From: Bradyrhizobium tropiciagri
Lineage (GTDB): Bacteria; Pseudomonadota; Alphaproteobacteria; Rhizobiales; Xanthobacteraceae
Direction: 5' to 3'
Length of the DNA stretch: 64,000 nt
Assembly (NCBI RefSeq): GCF_018130505.1
Contig: NZ_JAFCKH010000001.1
Span: forward strand, 62,001-126,000
The translations under genes were made by a program, and so were the position numbers. The notes under the pieces are model-generated. The model had not been told where the DNA came from and ran no database searches. It saw only the letters and a list, made by a program, of their open reading frames with translations. Position 1 is the first letter of the stretch. Every line of letters starts with the position of its first letter. Shown here one piece after another: positions 1 through 9,452 of this stretch.

Positions 1-1554
1 CGTCATCGGCTGGCCACTGCTGGTCAGGCCGGTGTTCGAGGTCGAAGTCAGCTTTCCGGTCGAATCGTAGCTGCGGGTCTGGCTCCAGCTGGTGGCCTCA
101 TTGGTTACCGAGAAGGAGTAGCCGCCCTGGATCGCGGCCAACGCATGGCCATAGTGCGAGATGATGTAGTTCATCGTCGACACCGAGGCGACGGGCAGCA
201 CATGGGTGTCGGTCAGCGTGATCGACTGCAGCGCGCTTGCATCGTTGAGCTCGGAGAGCTGCGGCACGATCTCGGCGGCGGTGCCGCTCACCGTGGTCGG
301 GTTCGGCGGCGTTGTCGGCGTCGTGTCGGGCGCGTCAATCTCGATGACGATCGGATGATCGCTGACCGGAATCGCGATGCTGTTGACGTCGGTGTAAGTC
401 GCGATCGGCGTGGTGCCGCCCATCGTGTCGTAGACGTTGACGGAATGGTGCACGCCACCGAGGTTCACCGTAACCGTCTGCGTCGGATTGGAGATTTCGC
501 TGTCGCTCGCATCGTTCCAGAGCTTCGGCTCTGCCCAGACGACGAGATCGTAGGTGCCGTTGCTCTTGCCGAGCACCATGCTGTTGCCGGTGGAGGGCAT
601 GTTGCTCAGCGTGTAGTTCAGCGGATCGGTCGGCTGATGGCCGCCGGTGCCGTCGTCGGCCAAAATCGTCGTCAGATTGTGGATGGCGGTCGCAGCGAGC
701 TTCGGCGTGCCGTCGGAATTGAACAGGCCGTAATTGTTCTCCGGATTGGTGTCGCTCGCGGCCGAGTTGCGATCGAACAACTCGTAGAGATAGGTCGAGG
801 AGACGCCGGCCTTGTAGGCATCGACCAGGGTGTTGAGGATCGATTTGGCCTGCACGGTCTGGTCGACGCCGAGAAACTTGGTGTCGGCCTGCGTCGTGTA
901 GCCGGTCTCGGTGATGACCACGGGCTTGCCGGCCGCTGCCGACTGGACCGCGGCCAACGTTGCCGCAAGCGAGTCTTCCGGGTTGGTGCCCGTGCTGACA
1001 TAGGCGTGGGCGTTGGTGTAGTCGGTCGAACTCGACATGTCGCCGAGCTGCTTGTAGCCCTGCGGATCGTTGTAGGCGAGCGAGAGATTGTAGACGGGAA
1101 TGCTGGCGAGGCTGCCGTCGGCCTTCACCGCCTGATACAGCGCGCTCTGGAACGCGGCCGCGGCCTTGAGGCTCGAACTGCCGTTGTAGGAGAACGGTTG
1201 ATGGTTGGCCTCGTTCAACCCTTCGATCGCGGTGATGCTGCCCGGATTGCTGGCAAGGAACTTCTCCAGCGATGCCAGGTAGGCCTGCAGCCCGGCGCTG
1301 CCCGATGAGGGAAGCGCCGACGACACGATGAAGTCGAACGTGTAGCCGGCGGCCGCGAGGCCTGCGACGACGGGCGCGGCCTGCGGACTGGTCGCCATCG
1401 CGTCGCGCAGATGGGTAACGCCGAGATATTTGAGATCATCGGTCATCATCGCGAGATTGTTGTAGCCACCCCACGCGAACCCTGCGTGTGTGTTCACGCC
1501 GATGGAGTTGATGAAGCCGCTGGCGGAGAGAACGGACTGGTCGGATGTCGACAT
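1..1554 (-). CDS. Clan-A glycoside hydrolase-like secreted protein (3' end beyond window)
   Basis: The frame is open for 518 codons from an ATG at 1554 to the window edge, so the C-terminus is missing. The fold resembles clan-A (TIM-barrel) glycosidases. There is an Asn-Glu pair in GLNEAN (N114, E115), the usual acid/base position, and a second Glu in ITETGYT (E216), the usual nucleophile position. After about residue 330 the protein changes to a beta-rich, Thr/Pro/Ser-rich region ending in YDSTGKLTSTSNT, which suggests a repeat or calcium-binding tail. No Sec signal peptide is seen, so type I secretion is plausible (inference). The Shine-Dalgarno sequence is weak; an ATG five bases upstream is out of frame. 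It lies at the end of a polysaccharide locus, so it may trim or modify exopolysaccharide. The exact GH family is not determined. Confidence 0.7.
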   Translation of the reverse strand, partial: MSTSDQSVLSASGFINSIGVNTHAGFAWGGYNNLAMMTDDLKYLGVTHLRDAMATSPQAAPVVAGLAAAGYTFDFIVSSALPSSGSAGLQAYLASLEKFLASNPGSITAIEGLNEANHQPFSYNGSSSLKAAAAFQSALYQAVKADGSLASIPVYNLSLAYNDPQGYKQLGDMSSSTDYTNAHAYVSTGTNPEDSLAATLAAVQSAAAGKPVVITETGYTTQADTKFLGVDQTVQAKSILNTLVDAYKAGVSSTYLYELFDRNSAASDTNPENNYGLFNSDGTPKLAATAIHNLTTILADDGTGGHQPTDPLNYTLSNMPSTGNSMVLGKSNGTYDLVVWAEPKLWNDASDSEISNPTQTVTVNLGGVHHSVNVYDTMGGTTPIATYTDVNSIAIPVSDHPIVIEIDAPDTTPTTPPNPTTVSGTAAEIVPQLSELNDASALQSITLTDTHVLPVASVSTMNYIISHYGHALAAIQGGYSFSVTNEATSWSQTRSYDSTGKLTSTSNTGLTSSGQPMT

Positions 1555-2145
1555 TGCATGCTCGATTTTGGAGGCGAACGGAATTGTCCGCTGGCTTAGT
1601 GGTGAAGCGTCTACTTTGGGTATGAATTTCAGATAAAAATCGAAGCAGACGAAACCGGGCAGGCTGTTCCGTTGCGGAACTTTGCTGCCGCCGCCATCGC
1701 GCGATGAAGTGCATTCATCACGAAGCACGATGGCGTGACCAAGGCGCTTTCGAGATTTCTTCCGTGCAGGATCGCGTTTGCTGAAAATATGCGCAGGCTG
1801 ATCACGAATTCACTCGCACAACACTACGCTTGCTGCTGTTTTAGCTGATGTTCACGACATTCGAGTGATCTCGGTCGTCCTTCGACGTTTCGAATTCATG
1901 TGCCATCTCGCGCGCACGGCGAATGCGTTTCCGCAATTCTACGGATAGACGAAACGACGATGCGGCGAAGAAAATTTATTTGTGCGCGGATTGTCGCATC
2001 GAGCAACCGACAGCGGCGTGATGCTCTCGTTCAGACGGGTGACATATCTTAGGACAATCATTGATTGAATCGACGTTGGCGCTGGCTCGATTCGACAGGA
2101 ACTCTTAACCAACAGCGCGCACGGTCGCGTGCACAACCCGCTACG
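1555..2145. other. Intergenic stretch, no convincing gene
   Basis: About 590 bases between the flippase stop and the start of the glycosidase. Short frames exist but have no credible start, ribosome site or protein character. AT-rich patches around 1800-2080 could hold the promoter of the leftmost gene, but I see no recognisable promoter consensus. Confidence 0.5.
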
Positions 2146-3543
2146 TTACATACGATTGCGGCGCGCCAGCATCAGGAAGTCGCCGCGCCAGGCGACGAGC
2201 GCCGTCAGCAGTCCGGCGGCGACGACCTTGCCCGCAAGCCAATACGCCGGCAGCGACGGCAGGGCTGCGAGCGAGGCGATCAAGGCACCGGCCACGGCGG
2301 CCTCGATCGCCAGCCGCCGGCGCAACAGGGCGCCGAACCTGACGGTCGGGCCGAGTGCGAACAGCAGGGTAAACGCGGTCGCGGCCGCCGCGCAGGCAAC
2401 CGCGCCGACCGGCGACACGCCGATCTGGCTGGCGATGGCCGTACTCAGCATGACGAGCGCGAGTTGTCCGGCCGCGACCGCGACCAGCCGGACCGCCAGC
2501 TTCTCCAGATGCGGAACGACCGCGGCGGTGGCCTGCAGGTGGGTGTGCAGGAAGCAAAACAGCGCCACGACCGGCGCTGTCGCCTGGAACCCGGCTTGGC
2601 TGGCGAGCGGCAACAGGAGACGGCCGGCGTCCGGAATGAAGCCGATCAGCCCGCCGAGCAGCACGAGGGTGGTGCAGAGCATGAAGTCGAACATCCGGCC
2701 GGTGGTCTGCCGCGCCTTGAGCTCGCCGCCATGCTCGAAATCGCGCACCACATCCGGATAGCTGACGGTGTGGATCGCCGCGTTGAGCACCCAGAACGGA
2801 CGCTGCAGCAGGTCGAGCGCGACCGAGAAGCCGGCGCCGGCGTCGGTGGCGCCGAGCTTGCTGATCACGATGAAGCGAAGCATCACCGGGACCGACAGAT
2901 GCACCACGGAGGCGCCGGCGGCGAGCATGCCGTAGCTGCAGAACTCGGCCCAATGCGACAGCATCGTACGGAACGGTACGATCTGCAGCGGCGTGCGATG
3001 GGCGGTGGTGCCGACGAGGAGCCCGATGGCATGGCCGGCGGCGATGCCGAGCAGCGTCGCATGCGCGGTTCCGCCAATGAGCGCGCCGGTGACCGCTCCG
3101 CCGAGCACGGCGCTCGCGCGCAGCGCCATCAGGAACGAGGCGGTGCCGAGGCCGTCGGACAGCCGGATCGCCAGGAAGTAAAGATCGGTGACGCCCTGGA
3201 GCACCGCGATGGCAAGCCCGACCACGACGACTTCGCGCGCCAGCGAACTGAACAGCGACGCGCCGCCGCCGACGGCGACCAGCACGACCGCGCTCAAGCC
3301 GCCCGCGGCGAACAGCGATGCGCGCAGGCGCGCGGCTTCAGTTTCCTTTGCCGCCGCGAGGAAGCGCAGCCCGGCGAGCTGCAGCCACTCGAACATGAAG
3401 ACGCAAAGCAACTGGCTCGACGCCAGCGCCAGCGAGAAGTTGGTGTAGTCGGCGGCGGGCAGCAGGTGGCTGCCCGCGAAGATCAGGACGATCGCAAGCA
3501 GGCTCTGGTAGACGTAGCCGGCAACGGCGAAAAGGCGGATCAT
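2146..3543 (-). CDS. Polysaccharide flippase-like multispanning membrane protein
   Basis: A 465-aa integral membrane protein with about 12 hydrophobic segments spread over its length, such as the N-terminal LFAVAGYVYQSLLAIVLIF. Length, topology and neighbourhood fit the Wzx/MOP-type exporters that move lipid-linked oligosaccharide across the inner membrane. It sits in a minus-strand run of three GT4 glycosyltransferases and a secreted glycosidase, 51 bases downstream of the nearest glycosyltransferase, so cotranscription is likely. Start is the ATG at 3543. No polymerase (Wzy) or initiating phosphoglycosyl transferase was found in the window, so the pathway is incomplete here. The family assignment rests on topology and context, not on a diagnostic motif. 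Confidence 0.65.
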   Translation of the reverse strand: MIRLFAVAGYVYQSLLAIVLIFAGSHLLPAADYTNFSLALASSQLLCVFMFEWLQLAGLRFLAAAKETEAARLRASLFAAGGLSAVVLVAVGGGASLFSSLAREVVVVGLAIAVLQGVTDLYFLAIRLSDGLGTASFLMALRASAVLGGAVTGALIGGTAHATLLGIAAGHAIGLLVGTTAHRTPLQIVPFRTMLSHWAEFCSYGMLAAGASVVHLSVPVMLRFIVISKLGATDAGAGFSVALDLLQRPFWVLNAAIHTVSYPDVVRDFEHGGELKARQTTGRMFDFMLCTTLVLLGGLIGFIPDAGRLLLPLASQAGFQATAPVVALFCFLHTHLQATAAVVPHLEKLAVRLVAVAAGQLALVMLSTAIASQIGVSPVGAVACAAAATAFTLLFALGPTVRFGALLRRRLAIEAAVAGALIASLAALPSLPAYWLAGKVVAAGLLTALVAWRGDFLMLARRNRM

Positions 3544-3594
3544 GTCGGCCCTGAAGGTGCTTCGCCGGAGTTGCCGGCGGCCGGTCGAGCAATC

Positions 3595-4833
3595 TCAACC
3601 GGCGCGCAGCGACATCGCGGAGACCGGCATTGCCGATCCCGCCTCGCACAAGCGGTCGTACAGCTTCCTGTACTCGGTGACGACGTCGGCGAACGTCCAC
3701 ACATTGGTGGCGTTGATCAGCCGCTCGCTGATCTCGACGATCTTCTGCGGATCGGCGGCGATCGCGCGCATGCTGGTTGCCAGCGATTCCGGATCGGGAT
3801 CGGTCAGCCAGCCGGTAACGCCGTGCTCGATCGCTTCCGGCATGCCGCCGAACGGCGTTCCGAGCAGCGGCCGGCCGGCCGCCTTGGCGTCGGCGACGAC
3901 GAGCGGTCCCGGATCGTGCCAGATCGACGGCGCAACCACGACATCGACCGCGCGGTAGAAATCGTCGGGGGCGACGAAGCCCATGAACTCGACACGCGCC
4001 TCCGGCGCCAGCGCCTTGAGACGCTGCTGTTCCGGCTCGCTGACGCGGCCCGCGATCAAGGTACGGAAATTTTCGCGCGGCAGCATGGCGAGCGCGCGCA
4101 TCAAATTCTCGATGCCCTTCTCCTCGGTCAATCGGCCGATGAAGCCGAAAGTGACCTCGTCGGTGCAGACCGGGCGCGGGTGTGGCGTGGTCGGCGGCGC
4201 CGTCGAGGCGTTGTGGATCACGGTGCGGATCGGCGTGTCGGCGAACAGGCCGAGGTCGGTGTGGATCGACAGCACGCGCTGGCTGACGCCGACCACGGCG
4301 CTGAGCCAGTGCGTGGCGCGGCGGCGATGATAGGTGAGCAGCTCGCAGGTCGGGCAGGTGTGCTCGCAGACCCGCCCGTCAGTGAACCGCGAGCAGCGCG
4401 GGCAGGTCAGGTAATAGTCATGGATGGTGTGAATCACGGGAACGCCGAGCTGGGCGGCGACGCGCCAGATCGCGGTGGTCAGTCCCGACAGATTGTTGGA
4501 GTGCAGAACGTCCGGCTTGAAGGTGCGGATGCGCTCGGCGACCATCGGCGCGAAGATCTGCCAATCCTCGACGCTGTGCCAGAGGCTGCGCAGCGCGACG
4601 TTGCGCTGTTCGGTGAACGGCAGATACACGTTGTGCACCGGCGCCGAATAGATGTTGATGCCGTTGCACTGCTCCGGCTCCTGATTTGGCGCCGACGCGG
4701 CGCGGATCACCTCGACCTCGTCGCCGTGGCCTCTGAGATCTTCGGCGAAGCGGCGGGCGAAGACCTCGGCGCCGCCGACCAGCTTCGGCGCTTTCGGTGT
4801 CGGGTAGAGTGAGGACGTCAAAAGAATCTTCAT
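3595..4833 (-). CDS. GT4-family glycosyltransferase with Cys cluster
   Basis: A 412-aa GT-B fold glycosyltransferase. The N-terminal domain starts MKILLTSSLYPTP and has a GG(A)E acceptor loop (residues 20-23). The C-terminal donor domain has FIGRLTEEKGIENLM, and SIWHDPGPLVVADAKAAGRP replaces the common EGFGLV..E signature. Five cysteines (C144, C147, C156, C160, C163) form CxxC-x8-CxxxCxxC directly after HDYYLT and could bind a metal; the motif recurs in some GT4 enzymes. The start was moved to the ATG at 4833, which follows a GAGAGAG ribosome site and matches the family N-terminus; an upstream extension is unlikely. It is the second gene of the minus-strand polysaccharide run and probably adds a sugar to a lipid-linked intermediate in the cytoplasm. 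Donor and acceptor are unknown. Confidence 0.85.
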   Translation of the reverse strand: MKILLTSSLYPTPKAPKLVGGAEVFARRFAEDLRGHGDEVEVIRAASAPNQEPEQCNGINIYSAPVHNVYLPFTEQRNVALRSLWHSVEDWQIFAPMVAERIRTFKPDVLHSNNLSGLTTAIWRVAAQLGVPVIHTIHDYYLTCPRCSRFTDGRVCEHTCPTCELLTYHRRRATHWLSAVVGVSQRVLSIHTDLGLFADTPIRTVIHNASTAPPTTPHPRPVCTDEVTFGFIGRLTEEKGIENLMRALAMLPRENFRTLIAGRVSEPEQQRLKALAPEARVEFMGFVAPDDFYRAVDVVVAPSIWHDPGPLVVADAKAAGRPLLGTPFGGMPEAIEHGVTGWLTDPDPESLATSMRAIAADPQKIVEISERLINATNVWTFADVVTEYRKLYDRLCEAGSAMPVSAMSLRAG

Positions 4834-4920
4834 TTTCAATCTCTCTCGAGAATGCGTCCCGCACGGCGCATTGCACGCCGCCCGGTCCAAGGTTCGGACA
4901 CGGCACTTTGCATCGACCAG

Positions 4921-6267
4921 CTACCTGGCTGGCCGCAATTCCAGGTCGGGAAGCGCACCGCCGACCGCGGTAATCAAAAGAGGCGTGCTTGAAACAGGCA
5001 TCCACCCGCCCGACGCGGGCTCGGCGGACGCTTCGCAAGGTGTTTCAAAGGTCGCGTTCGGGACATCGCCCTTCAGGCGGACCTCGTAGTGACGGTTTTG
5101 ATCCTGCGTCCAGACCGCGACCTTGTCGCCGTCGGCGCTCGAAGCCTTGATGGCGACGACGTCGCTCGAGAGCTTCTTGGCTTCGGCCGTGACGCTGGAG
5201 CGCACGAAAGCCCAGGCGCCGCGAACCGCGCAGGCCGCGGGCTTTGGGCTGTTGTCGAAGTGGTAGAGGCCGAAATTGTCCTCCAGCCCCGCCGGATTCT
5301 TTCCGCTGTCCTTGAGCTCGTAGATCGAGATTCCCTTGAGCCAGGACGAGGCGGTCGAGGCCCACAGGATCAGCTGCGCCAGATTGTCGGCCTGCACCTG
5401 CTCGCTGACGCCGCATTTGGCCGATGCCGTGGTCCAGCCGGCCTCGGTGACGTAGATCGGAAAATCCGGCTTGCCGCTCGCCTGCGTCACCAATTGGCGA
5501 AACGCCTGCAGCCGCTCGATGATCTCGCCGGCCGTGCGCCGGCTCGGCGCCATGCAGAAATTGTAAAGATGGATCGAGATGCCGTCGGCATATTGCAGGA
5601 CGCCGCTCTGCAGCAACTGCTGCGTCCAGGCGAAGCCGGGATCGTCGGCGATCGCACCGACGACGAATTGCGCATTCGGCGCGACGCTCTTCACCGCCGG
5701 CCGCGTCACCTTGGCGAGCGCCAGGTAGTTTGCGACCGAGAAGCCGGCGGGGTCCTTCTTCGCCGCGCCGTTCCACTCGTTCCAGAGTTCGAACACCGGC
5801 TGCTGCTGCGCTACCGATTGCGCGGCGGCCGCCGCGTAGGCCGCGAACCGCTGACGCGCCTCGTCGGTGGTCGGCGGCATCGAGTTCGGAACGAGATGAT
5901 GGCCGAAGGCGAGGATCAGGAACGGACGCCCGACGCCCGACTTGATCTGGCGTTCGAGCCGGCCGAGCTGCGGCGTGAAGCCCATCCGCTTGCCCGGTTG
6001 TTCGAAGTCCGACCACGGAAAATCGTCACGGAACGCGGTGAGGCCGAGCTGCCTGATCTGCTCGACATTGACCGCGGGCACATAGCCGCGCGTGCTGACC
6101 GGACCGCCCAGCCCCTGATGCGTTCCGACGCCCAAGACAAAGCGCTGGTCCAGCGGAAGTTGGTCCTGGGCGCTTGCCGTCTGTGCGGCGACGCCGAGCG
6201 TGAGCGCCATCGCAGCGACGCGGCATCCGTTCCACATCCGGGATGGCCTGGGGATTTTCGCGGTCAT
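4921..6267 (-). CDS. Secreted clan-A glycoside hydrolase (GH39-like)
   Basis: A 448-aa protein with a Sec signal peptide (hydrophobic run about residues 16-33, cleavage probably after ASA-QD). The mature part looks like a clan-A beta/alpha barrel, with an Asn-Glu pair in ELWNEWNG (N163, E164) as likely acid/base and E275 in YVTEAGWT as likely nucleophile. Rhizobial polysaccharide loci often contain such periplasmic glycosidases, which cut or recycle polymer. I chose the ATG at 6267 because it opens a normal signal peptide; an ATG at 6237 is the alternative. It lies between two glycosyltransferase genes on the same strand. It resembles the leftmost glycosidase in the order of its motifs and in its ending, where each has a SPK/TPK turn after the barrel. 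Substrate is unknown. Confidence 0.8.
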   Translation of the reverse strand: MTAKIPRPSRMWNGCRVAAMALTLGVAAQTASAQDQLPLDQRFVLGVGTHQGLGGPVSTRGYVPAVNVEQIRQLGLTAFRDDFPWSDFEQPGKRMGFTPQLGRLERQIKSGVGRPFLILAFGHHLVPNSMPPTTDEARQRFAAYAAAAAQSVAQQQPVFELWNEWNGAAKKDPAGFSVANYLALAKVTRPAVKSVAPNAQFVVGAIADDPGFAWTQQLLQSGVLQYADGISIHLYNFCMAPSRRTAGEIIERLQAFRQLVTQASGKPDFPIYVTEAGWTTASAKCGVSEQVQADNLAQLILWASTASSWLKGISIYELKDSGKNPAGLEDNFGLYHFDNSPKPAACAVRGAWAFVRSSVTAEAKKLSSDVVAIKASSADGDKVAVWTQDQNRHYEVRLKGDVPNATFETPCEASAEPASGGWMPVSSTPLLITAVGGALPDLELRPAR

Positions 6268-6374
6268 GTCGATAGCGGCCAGCAAGCTTTGCCCAATCCT
6301 TTCAGCGCTTCGCGGCACGGCTCCGCGTCGACGTGACTTCCGTCCCGGTCGCCGCAAATGCTCGCGCGCCGCAG

Positions 6375-7541
6375 TTACAAGGTGTTGGATAGGTTGGATT
6401 GCAGTTCGGTCTGCTGTCGCGACCGGGCGGCATCGCCGTGCAGGACCTCGATGTAGACCTGGCGCAGGCTGCGATGCGTCTTCTCGACGTCGTAGAGCTG
6501 CTTGAAGCGATCATAGCCGCGTCGCCCGAGCACGCCGAGATCGGCCTCGAGCAGCCGCTTGAAACCATCGGCGAGCTGGGTGGCCGTGACGGGCTCGCAA
6601 AGCACGCCGGTCACGCCGTCCTCGATGATCTCGGGCAGGGCGCCGATGCGGAATGCGAGAATCGGCTTGGCGGCGCGCATCGCCTCCAGCGCGACGAGGC
6701 CAAATCCCTCCCAACGCGAGGGGATGACGACGATGTCGGCGGCGTCGAGCTGGGCCTCGATCTGCTGCCGGTCGAGCCAGCCGAGCAGGAAGACGTTGGC
6801 CGGGACCTTCGATCCGTCGAACTTGCCGACCACCGCTGCCCCGACGATGCGTACATCCAGTACATCCTCGAGCGATCGCGCGGCGTCGAGCAGGAGATCG
6901 TAACCCTTCTGCCGGTCGAGGCGGCCGATGAAGAGAACCTTGGTCTTCCTCGTCGGCCAGCTCGCCGCGATGGTGCGCGGCTCCGGGCGATTGCGCGAGA
7001 TGCCGTTGTGCACGAGGCTCAGGCGACCGGATGCAATGCCGGCGCGCACCGCCTCGGTGTGTTCGTCGCCGGAGATGCAGATGATTCGATCCGAGGTTCG
7101 AGCCAGCGCGTTCTCCGCGAACTTCGTCACCTGGTGGCTCAGCCGGCCGGTCTCGCGCGAGAACGCCCAGCCATGCGGGCAATAGATCACGCGCGGCCTG
7201 CGCGCGCGGGCGGCCAGCGCCGGGCGCAGCACGAGGCCGGCAAACGACGAATGCAGATGGACGATGTCCGGCTGCATGACATCGATCGCATGCAGGGTCG
7301 CGCGCAGCATCTGAAACAGTCCGGCCACGCTGCGGCCGGAGCGGTTGAACGTGGTGATCTCGGTGTCTTCGATGGCGACGAGGTCGCCGCGATGATCGGA
7401 CGGCACCACATAATGCACGTTGCCGGCACCAAAGCTCGCGCGCTGCTGCGGATGAAGCTCGTTCAGGTAGCTCGCAATGCCGCCCCGGATCGTTTCAGCG
7501 ACGTGCAGAACCTTGATCGGTGGTGTGGTGAGACCTGACAC
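6375..7541 (-). CDS. GT4-family glycosyltransferase
   Basis: A 388-aa GT-B glycosyltransferase. It shows an N-terminal GGIASYL acceptor loop, HLHSSFAG, the donor-domain start VLFIGRLDRQKGYDLLL, and the classical SRWEGFGLVALEAMRA signature with the EGFGLV..E nucleotide-sugar motif. Start: a GTG at 7541 preceded by AAGGA at good spacing is better than a TTG further upstream. It is a cytoplasmic enzyme, probably in the same transcript as the glycosidase downstream (107 bases away). Donor sugar not predictable; nearby manC and galE make mannose and galactose plausible. Confidence 0.87.
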   Translation of the reverse strand: MSGLTTPPIKVLHVAETIRGGIASYLNELHPQQRASFGAGNVHYVVPSDHRGDLVAIEDTEITTFNRSGRSVAGLFQMLRATLHAIDVMQPDIVHLHSSFAGLVLRPALAARARRPRVIYCPHGWAFSRETGRLSHQVTKFAENALARTSDRIICISGDEHTEAVRAGIASGRLSLVHNGISRNRPEPRTIAASWPTRKTKVLFIGRLDRQKGYDLLLDAARSLEDVLDVRIVGAAVVGKFDGSKVPANVFLLGWLDRQQIEAQLDAADIVVIPSRWEGFGLVALEAMRAAKPILAFRIGALPEIIEDGVTGVLCEPVTATQLADGFKRLLEADLGVLGRRGYDRFKQLYDVEKTHRSLRQVYIEVLHGDAARSRQQTELQSNLSNTL

Positions 7542-7867
7542 GGTTGATCCTTCGCTAACCCGAGCTCGATACAACTAAAGTGCATTTAGATGCGAAGCAA
7601 TATTGTGGCCGCGATGTGGTGTTCTTGGGCCATCGTCTTTTGCCGCATCAATCACGACGGCTTCGTGAATTGAGGCGTATCATCACCGACTGTGACCGTT
7701 CGATGTGCGTGTTGTGATGAACTCATGCGCAGGATGATCAAAGTGCCGTCGTTTCGACGGAACTTGTCGATGCGAGCAGGATCGATGAATTCAATTGCAG
7801 ATTGTTCGTGACAAACGGATGATGCGCAGTTGTCTTGCGTTCTCGCGGCAACGCAGGCGCATGTCGC
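7542..7867. other. Intergenic region with short inverted repeat
   Basis: 326 bases between two minus-strand glycosyltransferase genes. At 7575-7589 there is a small perfect inverted repeat CTAAA-GTGCA-TTTAG, about 35 bases upstream of the GTG start at 7541, a reasonable place for an operator. The length suggests that the downstream genes have their own promoter. No gene seen. Confidence 0.4.
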
Positions 7868-8983
7868 TCATCTGTTGCTTGCGTGCACCGCTTTCGCGGC
7901 GATTTGCGCCGACAGGAACTGCATCAAGGCTTCCGCGGACTTTCGCCACGAAAACGCCGCGATGCGCTCGCGCTGCCTGTTTCGTTCGTCGTCGCTGATC
8001 GCGCCGGCTGCCAATCTTTCGAGCATGCGCTGGCGCAGCTCGCCGGCGTTAGTGGCATCAAAATAGGCAGCCGCATCGCCACAGGTCTCGCGCACCGCAT
8101 CGGCGGTCGAGGCGATGACCGGACAACCGAACAGCATCGCTTCCAGCGGCGGAACGCCGAACCCCTCATAGAGACTCGGGAACACGAACGCCAAGGCACG
8201 CGCATAAAGTGCGGCGATCTCGTTGTCGCTCAACCGGCCCGCGAGAATGACGCCGGGATCCGCCACGGTTGCCTTGCCTTGAAACACCTTGCTGTTGTCA
8301 CCGCCGACCACGACCAGCGGCACATCGGGACGACCCAAGCTCCGCGCCGCCTCGATCGCGAGCGAGATATTCTTGTTCTTGGTCATGGAACCGACGGAAA
8401 GAAAATATCGCTGAGGTGCGAGACCAAGGCGATCGAGGATCGCAAAATCCGGCTTTGTGGCGGCAAAGTGTTCTGCGCTGTTGGAGAACACGGGAATTCT
8501 CGCAGCCGGCAAGTTGAGCACGGCGGAGAGTTCGCGGCGTGAGAAGTCGGACACCGTGGCGATGGTCGCGCGGCGGGCGAGCAGCCGATCGAGGCTGCGA
8601 TGAACCGCCAGATAACGCCAGCCGAAAAAGTCCGGCCGCCGAAACACCTGCGCGTCGTGAATCACGACGAGATGATTGGAATGCAGTACCGGGCCGGAAT
8701 TCGCGAGGCTGATCAGCCGTCCGCCCGCGGCGGCGCGCGGAAGGTCGACCTGATCCCAGGCATGACCGTTCAACTTGCCGATATTGCGAATCCTTATGGC
8801 GTTGAGCGCAAGTTGCTCGCTGGCATCGAGTGGGGCGAGAACCGTCCATTCCGCACCACGAAGCGGCGCGGGCAGTTCCTCCGACGCCAGCAGCTGGTCC
8901 GTCGCCTTGACGATTTCCGCGGCATAACGCTGCACGCCTGTCAGCTTCTGCGAAAGAAAGCGGCCATTGATGAAAATCTTCAA
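7868..8983 (-). CDS. GT4-family glycosyltransferase (mannosyltransferase-like)
   Basis: A 371-aa GT-B enzyme. The N-terminus KIFINGRFLSQKLTGVQRYA is typical of rhizobial GT4 proteins. The donor domain has YFLSVGSMTKNKNISLAIEA, then PSLYEGFGVPPLEAM, the EGFG..E signature. I chose a TTG start at 8983 because AGAGG lies seven bases before it and the family N-terminus begins there; a GTG at 9019 would add 12 residues. First gene of the minus-strand run, divergent from manC with 469 bases between. The divergent GDP-mannose gene makes mannose a candidate donor (inference). Confidence 0.85.
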   Translation of the reverse strand: MKIFINGRFLSQKLTGVQRYAAEIVKATDQLLASEELPAPLRGAEWTVLAPLDASEQLALNAIRIRNIGKLNGHAWDQVDLPRAAAGGRLISLANSGPVLHSNHLVVIHDAQVFRRPDFFGWRYLAVHRSLDRLLARRATIATVSDFSRRELSAVLNLPAARIPVFSNSAEHFAATKPDFAILDRLGLAPQRYFLSVGSMTKNKNISLAIEAARSLGRPDVPLVVVGGDNSKVFQGKATVADPGVILAGRLSDNEIAALYARALAFVFPSLYEGFGVPPLEAMLFGCPVIASTADAVRETCGDAAAYFDATNAGELRQRMLERLAAGAISDDERNRQRERIAAFSWRKSAEALMQFLSAQIAAKAVHASNR

Positions 8984-9452
8984 GTCGTTGCCTCTTTGGA
9001 TCGGTGCGTTGGGAAGCACATCGGGCCCGCGCGATCAATCGCCGTTTGCGCAGGCATGCAATTTCGATACACAGCCTTTGCGCGAAATTTGATCATTCGG
9101 TTGTTCGATTCACAGATTCACCAAATTGTTGTCGTGACCACGTGCGCAAACGCGTCTTTGGTTCGTGCCGCACACGGCATCAAGCGCGCCTGAGTGCTCG
9201 CTACAGTGATCATGTCCGGTGATCGCTGCACGGATCGGGCCATGATGTAAGCGCGCAGAGAGCAATCTTGAGGCACAGAAATATGACGCGCGGAGAATGC
9301 CGTTCACTCGTCCTTGTTCGGTCACTTTCACAGGGATGAAGTGGTTGGCGTTTAAGACGTGCGCCGGCGGAACGCGATGTCGATGGTAGACATCATCTTG
9401 GCATCGTTCTTGCTCAATCAAATCATGATTCACGACAGGACTTGAGGCATCG
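8984..9452. other. Divergent promoter region, no gene seen
   Basis: 469 bases separate the minus-strand glycosyltransferase from plus-strand manC. The stretch is less GC-rich than its neighbours around 9050-9140 and must contain at least two promoters. I see no recognisable consensus, RNA gene or convincing small open frame in it. Confidence 0.45.

Noticed and set aside
145-1308. Long plus-strand open frame with Arg/Gly/Val-rich protein
   Set aside because: Opposite to the glycosidase; composition is the typical shadow of a GC-rich coding strand, and there is no ribosome site or family signal.
1436-1714. 92-codon minus-strand frame before the leftmost glycosidase
   Set aside because: It overlaps the glycosidase start in another phase, has no ribosome site and no recognisable protein character.
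2065-4812. 915-codon plus-strand frame
   Set aside because: Covers two minus-strand genes with clear family features (flippase-like and GT4). The Arg/Gln/Asp-rich protein is a shadow.
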